Shown in pieces: positions 16,506 to 24,443 of a stretch of 64,000 bases of DNA. Location: positions 1 through 64,000 of the forward strand of contig JBKDGH010000078.1 in the NCBI GenBank assembly GCA_046336655.1. Reading direction: 5' to 3'. The stretch comes from CANGTU01 sp046336655. GTDB lineage: Bacteria; Bacteroidota; Bacteroidia; Flavobacteriales_D; Sanyastnellaceae. Positions within the stretch are counted from its first letter, which is position 1. Each line of letters opens with the position of its first letter. The translations under genes and the position numbers were made by a program. A model generated the notes under the pieces. The model was not told the DNA's origin. It did no database searches and saw only the letters and a list, made by a program, of their open reading frames with translations.

Positions 16506-18368
16506 ATGAAATCGGTTATAGCGCTTTTTCTTCTGTTGCTGGTAAGCCCTGTGTGGGCGCAAAATCAAGGTGATGAATTTCCGGCGAATGCCTTGTGGCT
16601 GAATTCCGATTACCCTTCACGGCTGCAAATGCTCACTAACAAAGGGGTAGCAGTGGTGGTTTGGCATCCCGAAGCCACAGAGGTTGTGGCCGAAGTGCAG
16701 CGCATGCAGGAAATAACAGCAAAGTATCCATACATCCAGTTGATCAGCGTGTGGTTCATCAAGGCTTCCGAGGGCATGAGCCGAGGCCGCTTGCTGGATT
16801 ACATTCAGGAATATGGCATCGGTCATCCTGTTGTTATCACGGATAACCTCAGTACCATCCGCTCTTTTTCGCCCATCATTCCCTCAGCAATGATTTATCG
16901 CAATGCCACCACGCCTGAACTTACCGGCGAAGGCCTTGCGATGGTTGAGCTCGCGCGCACCACTCTTGAAGAATGGGTAAAGACTCCGTCAGTACTCAGC
17001 ACGATGACGCCCTGGCAGGTCCGTCCGTCCGTGGATCCCATGCGCTATGCGGATCCGCTGGTGGAACAGCCCTCGTCACTCAGTATCACATCCAACGGGG
17101 AGATCGTTGTTTCTGAACCATCGCATCACCGTATTCTTCTTGTGGGCGGCGACGGAACTCCGCAAACTATTTGTGGCAACGGTCAGCCCGGATACGCGGA
17201 TGGTGCGGGATTCAGCACACAGCTCCGGAATCCTTCAGGAACCACATGGAAGAGTGCGAGCAACGAACTGATTATAGCTGATCCGGGAAACAACCGCATC
17301 CGTGTGGCTGATCCTGCAAACTTTCTCATGTATACCATGGTCGGCAATGGGAAGGAGCATGACAATCCTCTGGATTCGGTGAAGGGCGCGCTGACTGCGG
17401 TTGGAATGCCGGTGGATGTAGAGCTGACAGGAAGGAAGTTATATGTACTTACTGCAACGACTAATCAGTTACTTGAGCTTGAACCGCAGCTGGGATACGG
17501 CAAGGCTATCGCGGATTTCCCGATGGACCGCAGGGTGGACGGGCATCGCGCCACGGTATCACGTCTTAGTTCAGGCAGTCAGGGCATTTATACGGTAATG
17601 ACGGATGGGTCTGTCTGGCTCAGTCAGCGCAAAGAGCAAAGCGCCGTGATGAAGTGGAGCACCAATGAAATTTACAATCCTGACAAGCGCACCTACATCG
17701 CCGGTGCAGTGTGTGAGATGCGCGGGAAAGTCTTCATCGCTGACCCGGTAAATCATGTGATTGGTATTTTGAAAGACGGCGAAATCACGGTGATCAGCGG
17801 ATCTGCGGGAGCTGGCTGGAAGGATGGCAAAGGAGCAGAAGCTCAGTTCAGCAGGCCAATGGATATCGTGGCGTATAACGGTCGTCTGCTCATTGCAGAT
17901 GCAGGTAATCATGTGCTTCGTTCAGTGCATCCAAAGAATGGCAAGACAACCACCATCGGATTTCAACCCGTGGAGTCACTGCTGCTGAGTTCGGAAGTAC
18001 TTGCCAGCGGTGATCAGATGTATTCGGATTCACTTCTGGTGGGAATGGGAGAGAACCGGATTACTGTGAAAATGGATCTTCAGGGATGGACGCTTGTGGC
18101 GGATGGGCGCAACGAGGTGGTGGCCGAAGTCACCGGTGGAATAGGCATCGAAAATGAGCAACTCACCGGTCCTGAGTTCACTGCATTGTTTTATCCCGAA
18201 GCCAGCGAGGGCTATGCGCAATTCGAGATTTTTCTGACGCTGCGCTCACCGGTGAATCCTAAACTGATTGTCACAAAGAAAATCATCTACGGATTTCAGG
18301 TGGATATCTTTCCGGACGCGCCGAAATCGCACGAACAGTCTATTCGTGTGCGGATCTTTCCTGAGTGA
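16506..18368 (+). CDS. Exported thioredoxin-fold plus NHL beta-propeller protein (NHLRC2-like architecture)
   Basis: 620-residue exported protein with signal peptide MKSVIALFLLLLVSPVWAQ. Residues about 25-165 look like a thioredoxin/TlpA fold (GVAVVVWHPEATEVVAEVQRMQ ... YGIGHPVVITDN) but have no CxxC where the redox pair belongs. Residues about 180-490 are NHL repeats, each with a form of NGEIVVSEPSHHRILLV, NELIIADPGNNRIRV, GKVFIADPVNHVIGIL or GRLLIADAGNHVLRSV. The last 120 residues are beta rich. This order matches human NHLRC2 and bacterial relatives. Its TGA directly abuts the stop codon of the convergent TPR gene. Function unknown. Confidence 0.8.
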   Translation: MKSVIALFLLLLVSPVWAQNQGDEFPANALWLNSDYPSRLQMLTNKGVAVVVWHPEATEVVAEVQRMQEITAKYPYIQLISVWFIKASEGMSRGRLLDYIQEYGIGHPVVITDNLSTIRSFSPIIPSAMIYRNATTPELTGEGLAMVELARTTLEEWVKTPSVLSTMTPWQVRPSVDPMRYADPLVEQPSSLSITSNGEIVVSEPSHHRILLVGGDGTPQTICGNGQPGYADGAGFSTQLRNPSGTTWKSASNELIIADPGNNRIRVADPANFLMYTMVGNGKEHDNPLDSVKGALTAVGMPVDVELTGRKLYVLTATTNQLLELEPQLGYGKAIADFPMDRRVDGHRATVSRLSSGSQGIYTVMTDGSVWLSQRKEQSAVMKWSTNEIYNPDKRTYIAGAVCEMRGKVFIADPVNHVIGILKDGEITVISGSAGAGWKDGKGAEAQFSRPMDIVAYNGRLLIADAGNHVLRSVHPKNGKTTTIGFQPVESLLLSSEVLASGDQMYSDSLLVGMGENRITVKMDLQGWTLVADGRNEVVAEVTGGIGIENEQLTGPEFTALFYPEASEGYAQFEIFLTLRSPVNPKLIVTKKIIYGFQVDIFPDAPKSHEQSIRVRIFPE

Positions 18369-19412
18369 TCATCGTTCGCCGAGAGTTCGGTTCAGCGCTT
18401 TTGCCGCTTCGGTGTAATCGGGCTGCACCTGGAGTGCCTGGCGGTAGTCTGCTTCTGCTTCCTTTTTCAGGCCCAGGCTTTCGTGGCACAAGCCGCGGTT
18501 ATACCATGCCTGATAGTAAGAAGGATTGAGTTGAATGGCTTTGGTAAATGATTCTGCCGCGACCTTATAATTTCCGGTGTATTCGAGATCGATGTATCCC
18601 TGATTAAACCACGCCGGAGCAAAATTGGGGTCAATTTCCAGAATGGCGGTGTAGCACGCCTTGGCTTCGTCAAAGCGCTTTTTATCGCGCATTCCCGTTT
18701 CCTGCAGGTACATGGCCTTGTTGTACCACGCTTCAATGCTCTTCGGGCGCACCTCGATGGCCGCGGTGTAATATTCGCTGGCCAGATCGTGTTTGCGCGC
18801 ATGATACAGCAGCCCGACTTCGATGTAGGCATCGTAGTAGTTCGGGTCGAGTTCGATGGCTGTCTGGTATGACGAGGCGCTGAGGGTGGTGTCACCGGAC
18901 TCTTTATACAATCGTCCCTTCAGGTAGTAGGGTTCGGGATTGAGTTCGTTCTGTCGCAGTGCAGTGTTGATGTGTTCCAGTGCAAAGGGATAATTTCTCA
19001 ATGCAATGTCGATGGCTGCTTTTTTCAGGAGGCATGGTGAGTCATTGGGTTGCACTGCCAAGCAGCGGGTGTAGGTATCGTAGGCCTGCCTGACATCCTG
19101 GAGCAGCCAGTGCAGTTCTCCTTTCACAATATAGATGGCAGCCTGAGTGCTGTCGATGGCCAGTGCACGGTCAATATCGCGGAATGCATCTGTAAGGTTG
19201 TCTTTGCCGCTGTAATACTTTGCGCGGTCGAGGTACAAGGAGATGTTGTCCGGATCAGCAGCAATTTTCCGGTTGATTTCGGCAAGTGCAGGGTCTTGTC
19301 CGGGCGCGGAAACTTCTTCTGTTGTAGAAGAAGATTTTTTATCTCCGCAGGAAGCGGCGAGCAGGATTGAGAGCCCGGTAAGGGCGAGGAGGCGCAGTGA
19401 AAGTTTCCACAT
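18369..19412 (-). CDS. TPR-repeat lipoprotein
   Basis: 347-residue lipoprotein with lipobox LAASC (Cys22) when started at ATG 19412; the frame extends 13 codons further but that would precede the signal peptide. The mature protein is a run of eight or so tetratricopeptide repeats, seen as repeated A..Y..A...DP....A(Y/W)(Y/F)N.G patterns (for example LDPNYYDAYIEVGLLYHA, IDPNFAPAWFNQGYIDLE, LNPSYYQAWYNRGLCHES). Such proteins are scaffolds at the membrane; partner unknown. A terminator shared with recA lies just upstream of its start. Confidence 0.88.
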   Translation of the reverse strand: MWKLSLRLLALTGLSILLAASCGDKKSSSTTEEVSAPGQDPALAEINRKIAADPDNISLYLDRAKYYSGKDNLTDAFRDIDRALAIDSTQAAIYIVKGELHWLLQDVRQAYDTYTRCLAVQPNDSPCLLKKAAIDIALRNYPFALEHINTALRQNELNPEPYYLKGRLYKESGDTTLSASSYQTAIELDPNYYDAYIEVGLLYHARKHDLASEYYTAAIEVRPKSIEAWYNKAMYLQETGMRDKKRFDEAKACYTAILEIDPNFAPAWFNQGYIDLEYTGNYKVAAESFTKAIQLNPSYYQAWYNRGLCHESLGLKKEAEADYRQALQVQPDYTEAAKALNRTLGER

Positions 19413-19429
19413 GGGGTCTAAGGTCACAC

Positions 19430-19459
19430 AAAAAAGCCCGCCGGCAATCACCGGCGGGC
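19430..19459 (-). terminator. Intrinsic terminator of recA
   Basis: A perfect 9-bp GC-rich stem GCCCGCCGG/CCGGCGGGC with a 6-nt loop is followed on the minus strand by TTTTTT. It lies 20 nt beyond the recA stop codon and immediately upstream of the TPR gene start. Confidence 0.9.
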
Positions 19460-19479
19460 TGCAAAGTTGGTCAATAATT

Positions 19480-20487
19480 TCACGCGCTCGCCTTGGGAGC
19501 CATAGCTATGCGCACTTTTCCTTCGATTTCTTCCATGAGATCGGGGTTGTCATCGAGCAATTGCTTGACCGCATCGCGGCCCTGTCCGAGCTTCGTATCG
19601 TTGTAGCTGAACCATGAGCCGCTCTTCTTGATTACCCCGTAATCCACACCCATGTCAATGAGTTCACCCACGCGGCTGATGCCTTGACCGTAGATGATAT
19701 CAAACTCACACTGCCTGAACGGCGGGGCTACCTTGTTCTTCACAATCTTCACCTTGGTGCGGTTGCCGATCACGGTTTCACCATCCTTGATCTGCTGGGT
19801 GCGACGGATATCAATGCGGACGGAAGCATAGAACTTCAGCGCGTTGCCGCCGGTAGTGGTTTCCGGGTTACCGAACATCACGCCGATTTTCTCGCGAAGC
19901 TGGTTGATGAAGATGCAGCAGCACTTGGTTTTGCTGATGGTGGAAGTCAGTTTGCGGAGTGCCTTGGACATCAGTCGCGCCTGAACACCTACGCTTGAAT
20001 CGCCCATTTCACCTTCGATTTCGGAGCGTGGCGTAAGAGCGGCTACGGAGTCGATGACAATGAGGTCAATCGCGCCGGAGCGGATGAGGTTATCGGCAAT
20101 TTCCAGTGCCTGTTCACCGTGGTCAGGCTGAGAGATCAGCAGGTTTTCAGTATCCACCCCCAGAGCTTCGGCATAGAACTTATCAAAGGCATGCTCCGCA
20201 TCGATTACAGCGCAGATACCTCCCTGCTTCTGGCATTCCGCAATGGCGTGAATCGCCAGCGTCGTTTTACCGGAAGACTCCGGGCCGTATATTTCAATGA
20301 TCCGGCCTTTCGGGAATCCGCCGATGCCGAGCGCCACATCCAGTCCGATGGAACCGGTGGGAACAACCTCGAGCTGCTCCAGTGCGTCATCGCCCAGCTT
20401 CATTACAGCGCCTTTGCCGTAGGTCTTCTCGAGTTTGTCCATCGCCAGATGGAGCGCCTTCAGTTTTTCTTTGTTTACTTCTGCCAT
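19480..20487 (-). CDS. recA: Recombinase RecA
   Basis: ATP-dependent strand-exchange protein for homologous recombination. Walker A GPESSGKT is at 68-75, LIVIDSVAAL is the Walker B, and loop 2 contains FGNPETTTGGNALKFY. The length (335 aa) is on the short side, with a brief C-terminal tail ending AMAPKASA instead of the long acidic tail of enterobacterial RecA. Monocistronic by layout, with its own terminator. A 17-nt palindrome sits 40 nt upstream of the ATG and is a candidate operator. Confidence 0.98.
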   Translation of the reverse strand: MAEVNKEKLKALHLAMDKLEKTYGKGAVMKLGDDALEQLEVVPTGSIGLDVALGIGGFPKGRIIEIYGPESSGKTTLAIHAIAECQKQGGICAVIDAEHAFDKFYAEALGVDTENLLISQPDHGEQALEIADNLIRSGAIDLIVIDSVAALTPRSEIEGEMGDSSVGVQARLMSKALRKLTSTISKTKCCCIFINQLREKIGVMFGNPETTTGGNALKFYASVRIDIRRTQQIKDGETVIGNRTKVKIVKNKVAPPFRQCEFDIIYGQGISRVGELIDMGVDYGVIKKSGSWFSYNDTKLGQGRDAVKQLLDDNPDLMEEIEGKVRIAMAPKASA

Positions 20488-20527
20488 GGTGGTGGTGTTT
20501 AATTTTATGCTAAAGTATTTAGTCTTG

Positions 20528-20544
20528 TTGTAACCTATTTACAA
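20528..20544. promoter_or_regulatory. Palindrome TTGTAA-N5-TTACAA upstream of recA
   Basis: A perfect inverted repeat with 6-bp arms and a 5-nt spacer lies 40 nt upstream of the recA start. On the minus strand it is followed after 18 nt by TACTTTAG, a 7/8 match to the -7 consensus, so the palindrome would overlap the -33 region, where a repressor could block RNA polymerase. It is neither the E. coli nor the Bacillus LexA box. A second small motif, TTTAGCA, flanks it on both sides as a direct repeat. Confidence 0.45.
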
Positions 20545-20573
20545 TCGTGCTAAAAAAATTAACAACGGTTGTG

Positions 20574-20798
20574 TCAGTTGTTTTCAGTCTTGTATAAGTC
20601 CTTGATTACCAGATATGCTGCGATATAGATTGCAGTAAACACGGAGGCGTAGATCAGCGACCGGTCATCGCCCTGATGTTCCATATTGCCGGAGGTGAAG
20701 CGCATGAAGCGCAAATACAGGCGATGGGAAATGTACCAGCTGAGGCCGAAAATGACCGGCGTCAGGGCAAGGTAAATCAGCGTGAATCGTTTGCTCAT
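20574..20798 (-). CDS. Small two-TM membrane protein
   Basis: 74-residue protein with two hydrophobic segments (about 7-25 and 50-66) separated by a polar, basic loop (RLYLRFMRFTSGNMEHQGDDRS). No family recognised. It lies upstream of recA on the same strand; its stop is 29 nt from the palindrome described above. The reading frame has a plausible membrane-protein composition and no competing gene on the other strand. Moderate confidence that it is expressed. Confidence 0.55.
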   Translation of the reverse strand: MSKRFTLIYLALTPVIFGLSWYISHRLYLRFMRFTSGNMEHQGDDRSLIYASVFTAIYIAAYLVIKDLYKTENN

Positions 20799-20952
20799 GG
20801 GGAGTGCGTTGTTCGGTTCGAAATTGGGGTGAAAATTTCTTTACACAAGGAATAACTTATGCAAGGTTATCTTCATTTTAGCAGCATAATATGCAATGAA
20901 GCGGGATCTGTTTCGTTTGATGGCATAGGTTTACACCTCTGTTCGGGCAACT

Positions 20953-20985
20953 TCATTACTGCATCTTAAACCGTCATTACTGCAT
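20953..20985 (+). repeat. 12-bp direct repeat with 21-bp period overlapping a start codon
   Basis: TCATTACTGCAT occurs at 20953-20964 and again at 20974-20985; the second copy runs into the ATG at 20984. The 21-bp spacing equals two helical turns, as expected for adjacent protein-binding sites, though a short duplication is also possible. The rest of the 20799-20983 gap shows no clear promoter match. Confidence 0.4.
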
Positions 20986-21571
20986 GAAAGTACCTTTTTT
21001 TCTCTCCTTGTTGTTGGGCTTGAGCGCTATTGGTGCGTCTGCCCAACGAAAGAACATTGTAAAGCTGGATATCCATGCCCCGATCATGCGAACAGGAATC
21101 CTGTCTTACGAGCGTGTGTTGAACGAGAATGCTTCCATTGGTTTCAGCACCTTGTACACTGACCGTACGGAAGGAATTACAAATGCCAACTACCTCACGC
21201 GATTTGCATTTACACCTGAGTTCAGGTATTATCTGACGAATGATAATGCTCCCCGCGGATTGTATGTATCCGGAAACCTCCGGTATCAATGGATGCGGGC
21301 TGAGTACTACTTCTATGAGTACGATGGGTTGTCTTCGTATTCTGAACCACGCACCAAAGAGCTTTCCACAATTGGCGCCGGTATTAATCTCGGTTTTCAG
21401 GAAGTGTTTAAAGAACGCATTGCGATTGAAGTGTTCGTCGGACCTTGCTGGAACAGCGGCGATGAGCGCCCTGAACTGGGAGATATTGGCGCCCAGCGTC
21501 CGAACGAAGTGTTTGTGCCCTATGTGGGCTACTTCGTGCGAACCGGATTGAATGTCGGTATTCTATTCTGA
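20984..21571 (+). CDS. Small outer-membrane beta-barrel protein (DUF3575-like)
   Basis: 195-residue exported protein with signal peptide MKVPFFLSLLLGLSAIGASAQ. The pattern KNIVKLDIHAPIMRTGILSYERVLNENASIGFS followed by FTPEFRYYLTNDNAPRGLYVSGN is typical of DUF3575-type eight-stranded barrels. It ends in a strand with C-terminal Phe (VGILF). Single-gene unit; its stop abuts that of the convergent DUF1015-YggS gene with no base between. Function unknown. Confidence 0.75.
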   Translation: MKVPFFLSLLLGLSAIGASAQRKNIVKLDIHAPIMRTGILSYERVLNENASIGFSTLYTDRTEGITNANYLTRFAFTPEFRYYLTNDNAPRGLYVSGNLRYQWMRAEYYFYEYDGLSSYSEPRTKELSTIGAGINLGFQEVFKERIAIEVFVGPCWNSGDERPELGDIGAQRPNEVFVPYVGYFVRTGLNVGILF

Positions 21572-23458
21572 TTACTTCTTTCTCGCTCCGAAGAGGGTGG
21601 TGCCGATGCGAATCAGGTTACTTCCCTCCTCTACGGCGATTTTCCAGTCGCTGCTCATACCCATTGACAGGATGGAAAACTGATTTGCGTGGGCGAATCT
21701 GTTTTCCTTCATCTTTTTGAATTCACGCCGGACCTTTGTGAATTCCATCCGGAGTTGTTTCTCATCGTCGGTGAAAGAAGCCATGCCCATGAGGCCGCAC
21801 AGCGGGGCATTCACTGTATCAATCGCAGGGGCGTCAAGAAAGAACCGATCCACTTCACGGTCAGGAATTCCGAATTTGGTTTCTTCCTCCGCGATTCTCA
21901 CCTGAAGCAAGACATTGATTCTCCGGTTGTGCTTTTCAGCCTGCTTGCTTATTTCCGCCCAGAGCGATTGGCTGTCCACAGAGTGAATGCACTCCACGTA
22001 AGGCGCAATGTATTTTACCTTGTTGCGCTGCAGGTGACCAATGAAATGCCAGCGTATATCATTCGGTAACAGAACCCGCTTTTCTTCCATCTCCTGCACG
22101 TAGTTCTCCGCGAAGTCCCGAATGCCCATTCGGTAGGCTTCCATAATGGCAGATACCGGCTGGAATTTCGAAACGGCCACGAGCGTGACGTGCTCCGGAA
22201 TATGCCGTCTGATCTGCAGGATATTCTGTTCTATGGGCGTGTAGAGTTCATGCACCACCAGACCGCTTCTCAATTTAGGCTCTACCCAGGTGCTTTTCGG
22301 GGGCATGCATTCTCCTGCTTCCGCGACATGCTTGAGCTCGTCAACCTGCACCGGACACATAGTGAAGGCCATTGCATATCTTCCTGAATTCACTTCCTTT
22401 TCGAGCGCTTCGACGCCTCTCGGGCCTTCCATGTAGGCGATGCGCTGATCCTTTTTCTGATCGCCGATCTTCAGCACCGGAGAGAGGATCTTCTCATAGA
22501 GGATGTCGGCATCAAGCTGAGCACCTTGACGGATGAGTTCAAGCTCATACCATCCTCCTCCGAGGTACATACCGAACACGCCCTTTGAAGAGGGCGTTAC
22601 AGGTTCATCTGACTTGCGTATGTGAAAGTGCCAGCCGATCTCATTCATCAGCTTATTGTGACTCACGCCGCTTAAATCGCGGATAAGCCGGCTGAACGGG
22701 TAGATCCGCATATTGCTCTCCGCAAGGATGAATGCGAGAAAGCGAGTGGCAGGATGGTTTTCATCGTGAATGCGCCCTTCTTCATTCCACTTTTTATACA
22801 GCGCTGCACTTGATGCGCACCTGTGATGCCCGTCTGCAATGAAGAGCTTTGGAATGTCGCCGTACCACGCCGTAAGTTGGTCAATGTCACTTTCCTTGTC
22901 AATGCACCAAAGCTGATGATGCACCTTGTTGGTAGTCGTGAAGTCGTATTCCGGACGCGATTGCATAATCTGTTCCAGCAGCCGCGAAACACCTTCGTGG
23001 TCAGGATGAAAGAGGAGCACCGGCTCTGCATTGATTGCTGTTTCACCAAGGTATTCAGTAAATGTGGATTCACGCCTGGACAGCGTGTGCTCGTGAATGA
23101 GAATATTTCCGTTCAGGTATTCCTCAATGGCTACAGCAGCCAGGAGTCCTGTGAACGGATGTCCGTTTTTAATCTGCCGGTAGATGTAATACTGCGGCTG
23201 CTCATCGCGCAGAAAGACCTGTTCTTCCTTGAACTGCTCATACGCTTCCCTCACGAGCTTGTGGCGCGCATTACCTGTGGTTTTGTGCACTTTGCGGGAG
23301 CCCAGGTCCGGGTGAATGACGTGCAGAAATGTGAATGGATTGCCCTTCAGTTTTTCCCGGAGTTCTTTCACGCTGTAGCTCACGTATGAACGCGACGCCA
23401 CGAGGTGCACTTTGTCACGCGTGGGACGTATTGCGGCAAACGGGCGGATCAGGGTCAT
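21572..23458 (-). CDS. Fusion of DUF1015 domain and YggS-type PLP-binding protein
   Basis: 628-residue protein of two families. Residues 1-402 are DUF1015 (N-terminal PFAAIRPTRDKV, central IADGHHRCASSAALYKKW at 207-224, terminal WVEPKLRSGLVVHEL). Residues 405-628 are a complete PLP homeostasis protein: VTLVAVSKFQP with PLP lysine Lys431, WHFIGHLQRNK at 470-480, LSMGMSSDW at 597-605, RIGTTLFG at 617-624. Almost no linker separates them. Third gene of serC-serA-DUF1015, 19 nt behind serA. DUF1015 often accompanies serine biosynthesis genes in this phylum; its reaction is not established here. YggS proteins carry PLP and buffer PLP-dependent amino acid metabolism, fitting the neighbouring PLP enzyme SerC. 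Confidence 0.9.
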   Translation of the reverse strand: MTLIRPFAAIRPTRDKVHLVASRSYVSYSVKELREKLKGNPFTFLHVIHPDLGSRKVHKTTGNARHKLVREAYEQFKEEQVFLRDEQPQYYIYRQIKNGHPFTGLLAAVAIEEYLNGNILIHEHTLSRRESTFTEYLGETAINAEPVLLFHPDHEGVSRLLEQIMQSRPEYDFTTTNKVHHQLWCIDKESDIDQLTAWYGDIPKLFIADGHHRCASSAALYKKWNEEGRIHDENHPATRFLAFILAESNMRIYPFSRLIRDLSGVSHNKLMNEIGWHFHIRKSDEPVTPSSKGVFGMYLGGGWYELELIRQGAQLDADILYEKILSPVLKIGDQKKDQRIAYMEGPRGVEALEKEVNSGRYAMAFTMCPVQVDELKHVAEAGECMPPKSTWVEPKLRSGLVVHELYTPIEQNILQIRRHIPEHVTLVAVSKFQPVSAIMEAYRMGIRDFAENYVQEMEEKRVLLPNDIRWHFIGHLQRNKVKYIAPYVECIHSVDSQSLWAEISKQAEKHNRRINVLLQVRIAEEETKFGIPDREVDRFFLDAPAIDTVNAPLCGLMGMASFTDDEKQLRMEFTKVRREFKKMKENRFAHANQFSILSMGMSSDWKIAVEEGSNLIRIGTTLFGARKK

Positions 23459-23477
23459 CCTTAAGCGAAGAATTTCT

Positions 23478-24443
23478 TCAGGCAGTCACACCCATAATGC
23501 GGCGCACGTTCTCGGCGATTTCAAGTCCGATGCGCTCCTGTGCTTCTGCAGTGGATGCGCCGATGTGCGGTGTGGCAATCACCTTCGGATGGGACAACAG
23601 CGCTGGTTCGGGTGTCGGTTCATTCACAAATACATCGAGGCATGCAGCGCCCACCTGTCCGCTGTCCAGAGCTGCGATCAGGGCTTTCTCTTCAATGACT
23701 CCACCACGGCTTGTATTGATCAGTACAGCCCCCTTTTTGACTTTCTTCAGCTCCTCACTGCCCAGCACAGCGGCGCCATTAGCTTGCTTCGGTACGTGAA
23801 GACTGATAAAGTCGGAGGATGCGAGGATCGAATCAATCTCCTCATAGCGAACAGGAACCTGCACACTACCGAGACCAGACAATTGCACATTCACATATGA
23901 AGTTTTGCGGGAAGGATCATTCACCATTACGTTCATTCCGCATCCCAGGGCATATGACGCCAGCGCCTGACCAATTCTTCCGAAGCCGATAATGCCCAGC
24001 GTCTTACCTGCGATTTCAGTGCCTTTGGAGTAGCTCTTTTTCAGTGCAGCAAATGATGTTGCGCCTTCAGCAGGCATCTTATTGCCGGCCTGATACACGC
24101 TTCTTACTGAAGCAAACATGAGGGCGATCACGAGTTCCGCTACACTGCGGCTGCTGCTTGCAGGGGTATTGAACACTTCAACGCCTTTGCTCCGGGCGTA
24201 TTCTGCATCGATGTTGTCAATGCCCACACCGCCGCGGCCTACGAATCGCAGTCCGGGACAGGAATCAATCAGGTCCTTGCGCACTGTGGTGGCACTTCGG
24301 ACGAGCAGTCCGGTGATACCCTGAGAGTGGATTGCGGCAGCGAGCTGATCCTGCGGGATGTGTTCAGTGAGTACTGTAAATCCGGAAGCTTCGAGAGCAG
24401 CTTTTCCGGCATTATCGATACCGTCGTTGGCGAGTATGATCAT
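23478..24443 (-). CDS. serA: D-3-phosphoglycerate dehydrogenase, short form without ACT domain
   Basis: NAD-dependent oxidation of 3-phosphoglycerate to 3-phosphohydroxypyruvate, first step of serine synthesis. The nucleotide motif GFGRIG is at 153-158 and the catalytic set is Arg246 (NTSRGG), Glu275 (VNEPTP) and His293 (TPHIGAS). At 321 aa it ends after the substrate-domain helix, so the C-terminal regulatory region of long SerA enzymes is missing and serine feedback through an ACT domain is not expected. The start overlaps the serC stop by 4 nt. Confidence 0.92.
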   Translation of the reverse strand: MIILANDGIDNAGKAALEASGFTVLTEHIPQDQLAAAIHSQGITGLLVRSATTVRKDLIDSCPGLRFVGRGGVGIDNIDAEYARSKGVEVFNTPASSSRSVAELVIALMFASVRSVYQAGNKMPAEGATSFAALKKSYSKGTEIAGKTLGIIGFGRIGQALASYALGCGMNVMVNDPSRKTSYVNVQLSGLGSVQVPVRYEEIDSILASSDFISLHVPKQANGAAVLGSEELKKVKKGAVLINTSRGGVIEEKALIAALDSGQVGAACLDVFVNEPTPEPALLSHPKVIATPHIGASTAEAQERIGLEIAENVRRIMGVTA

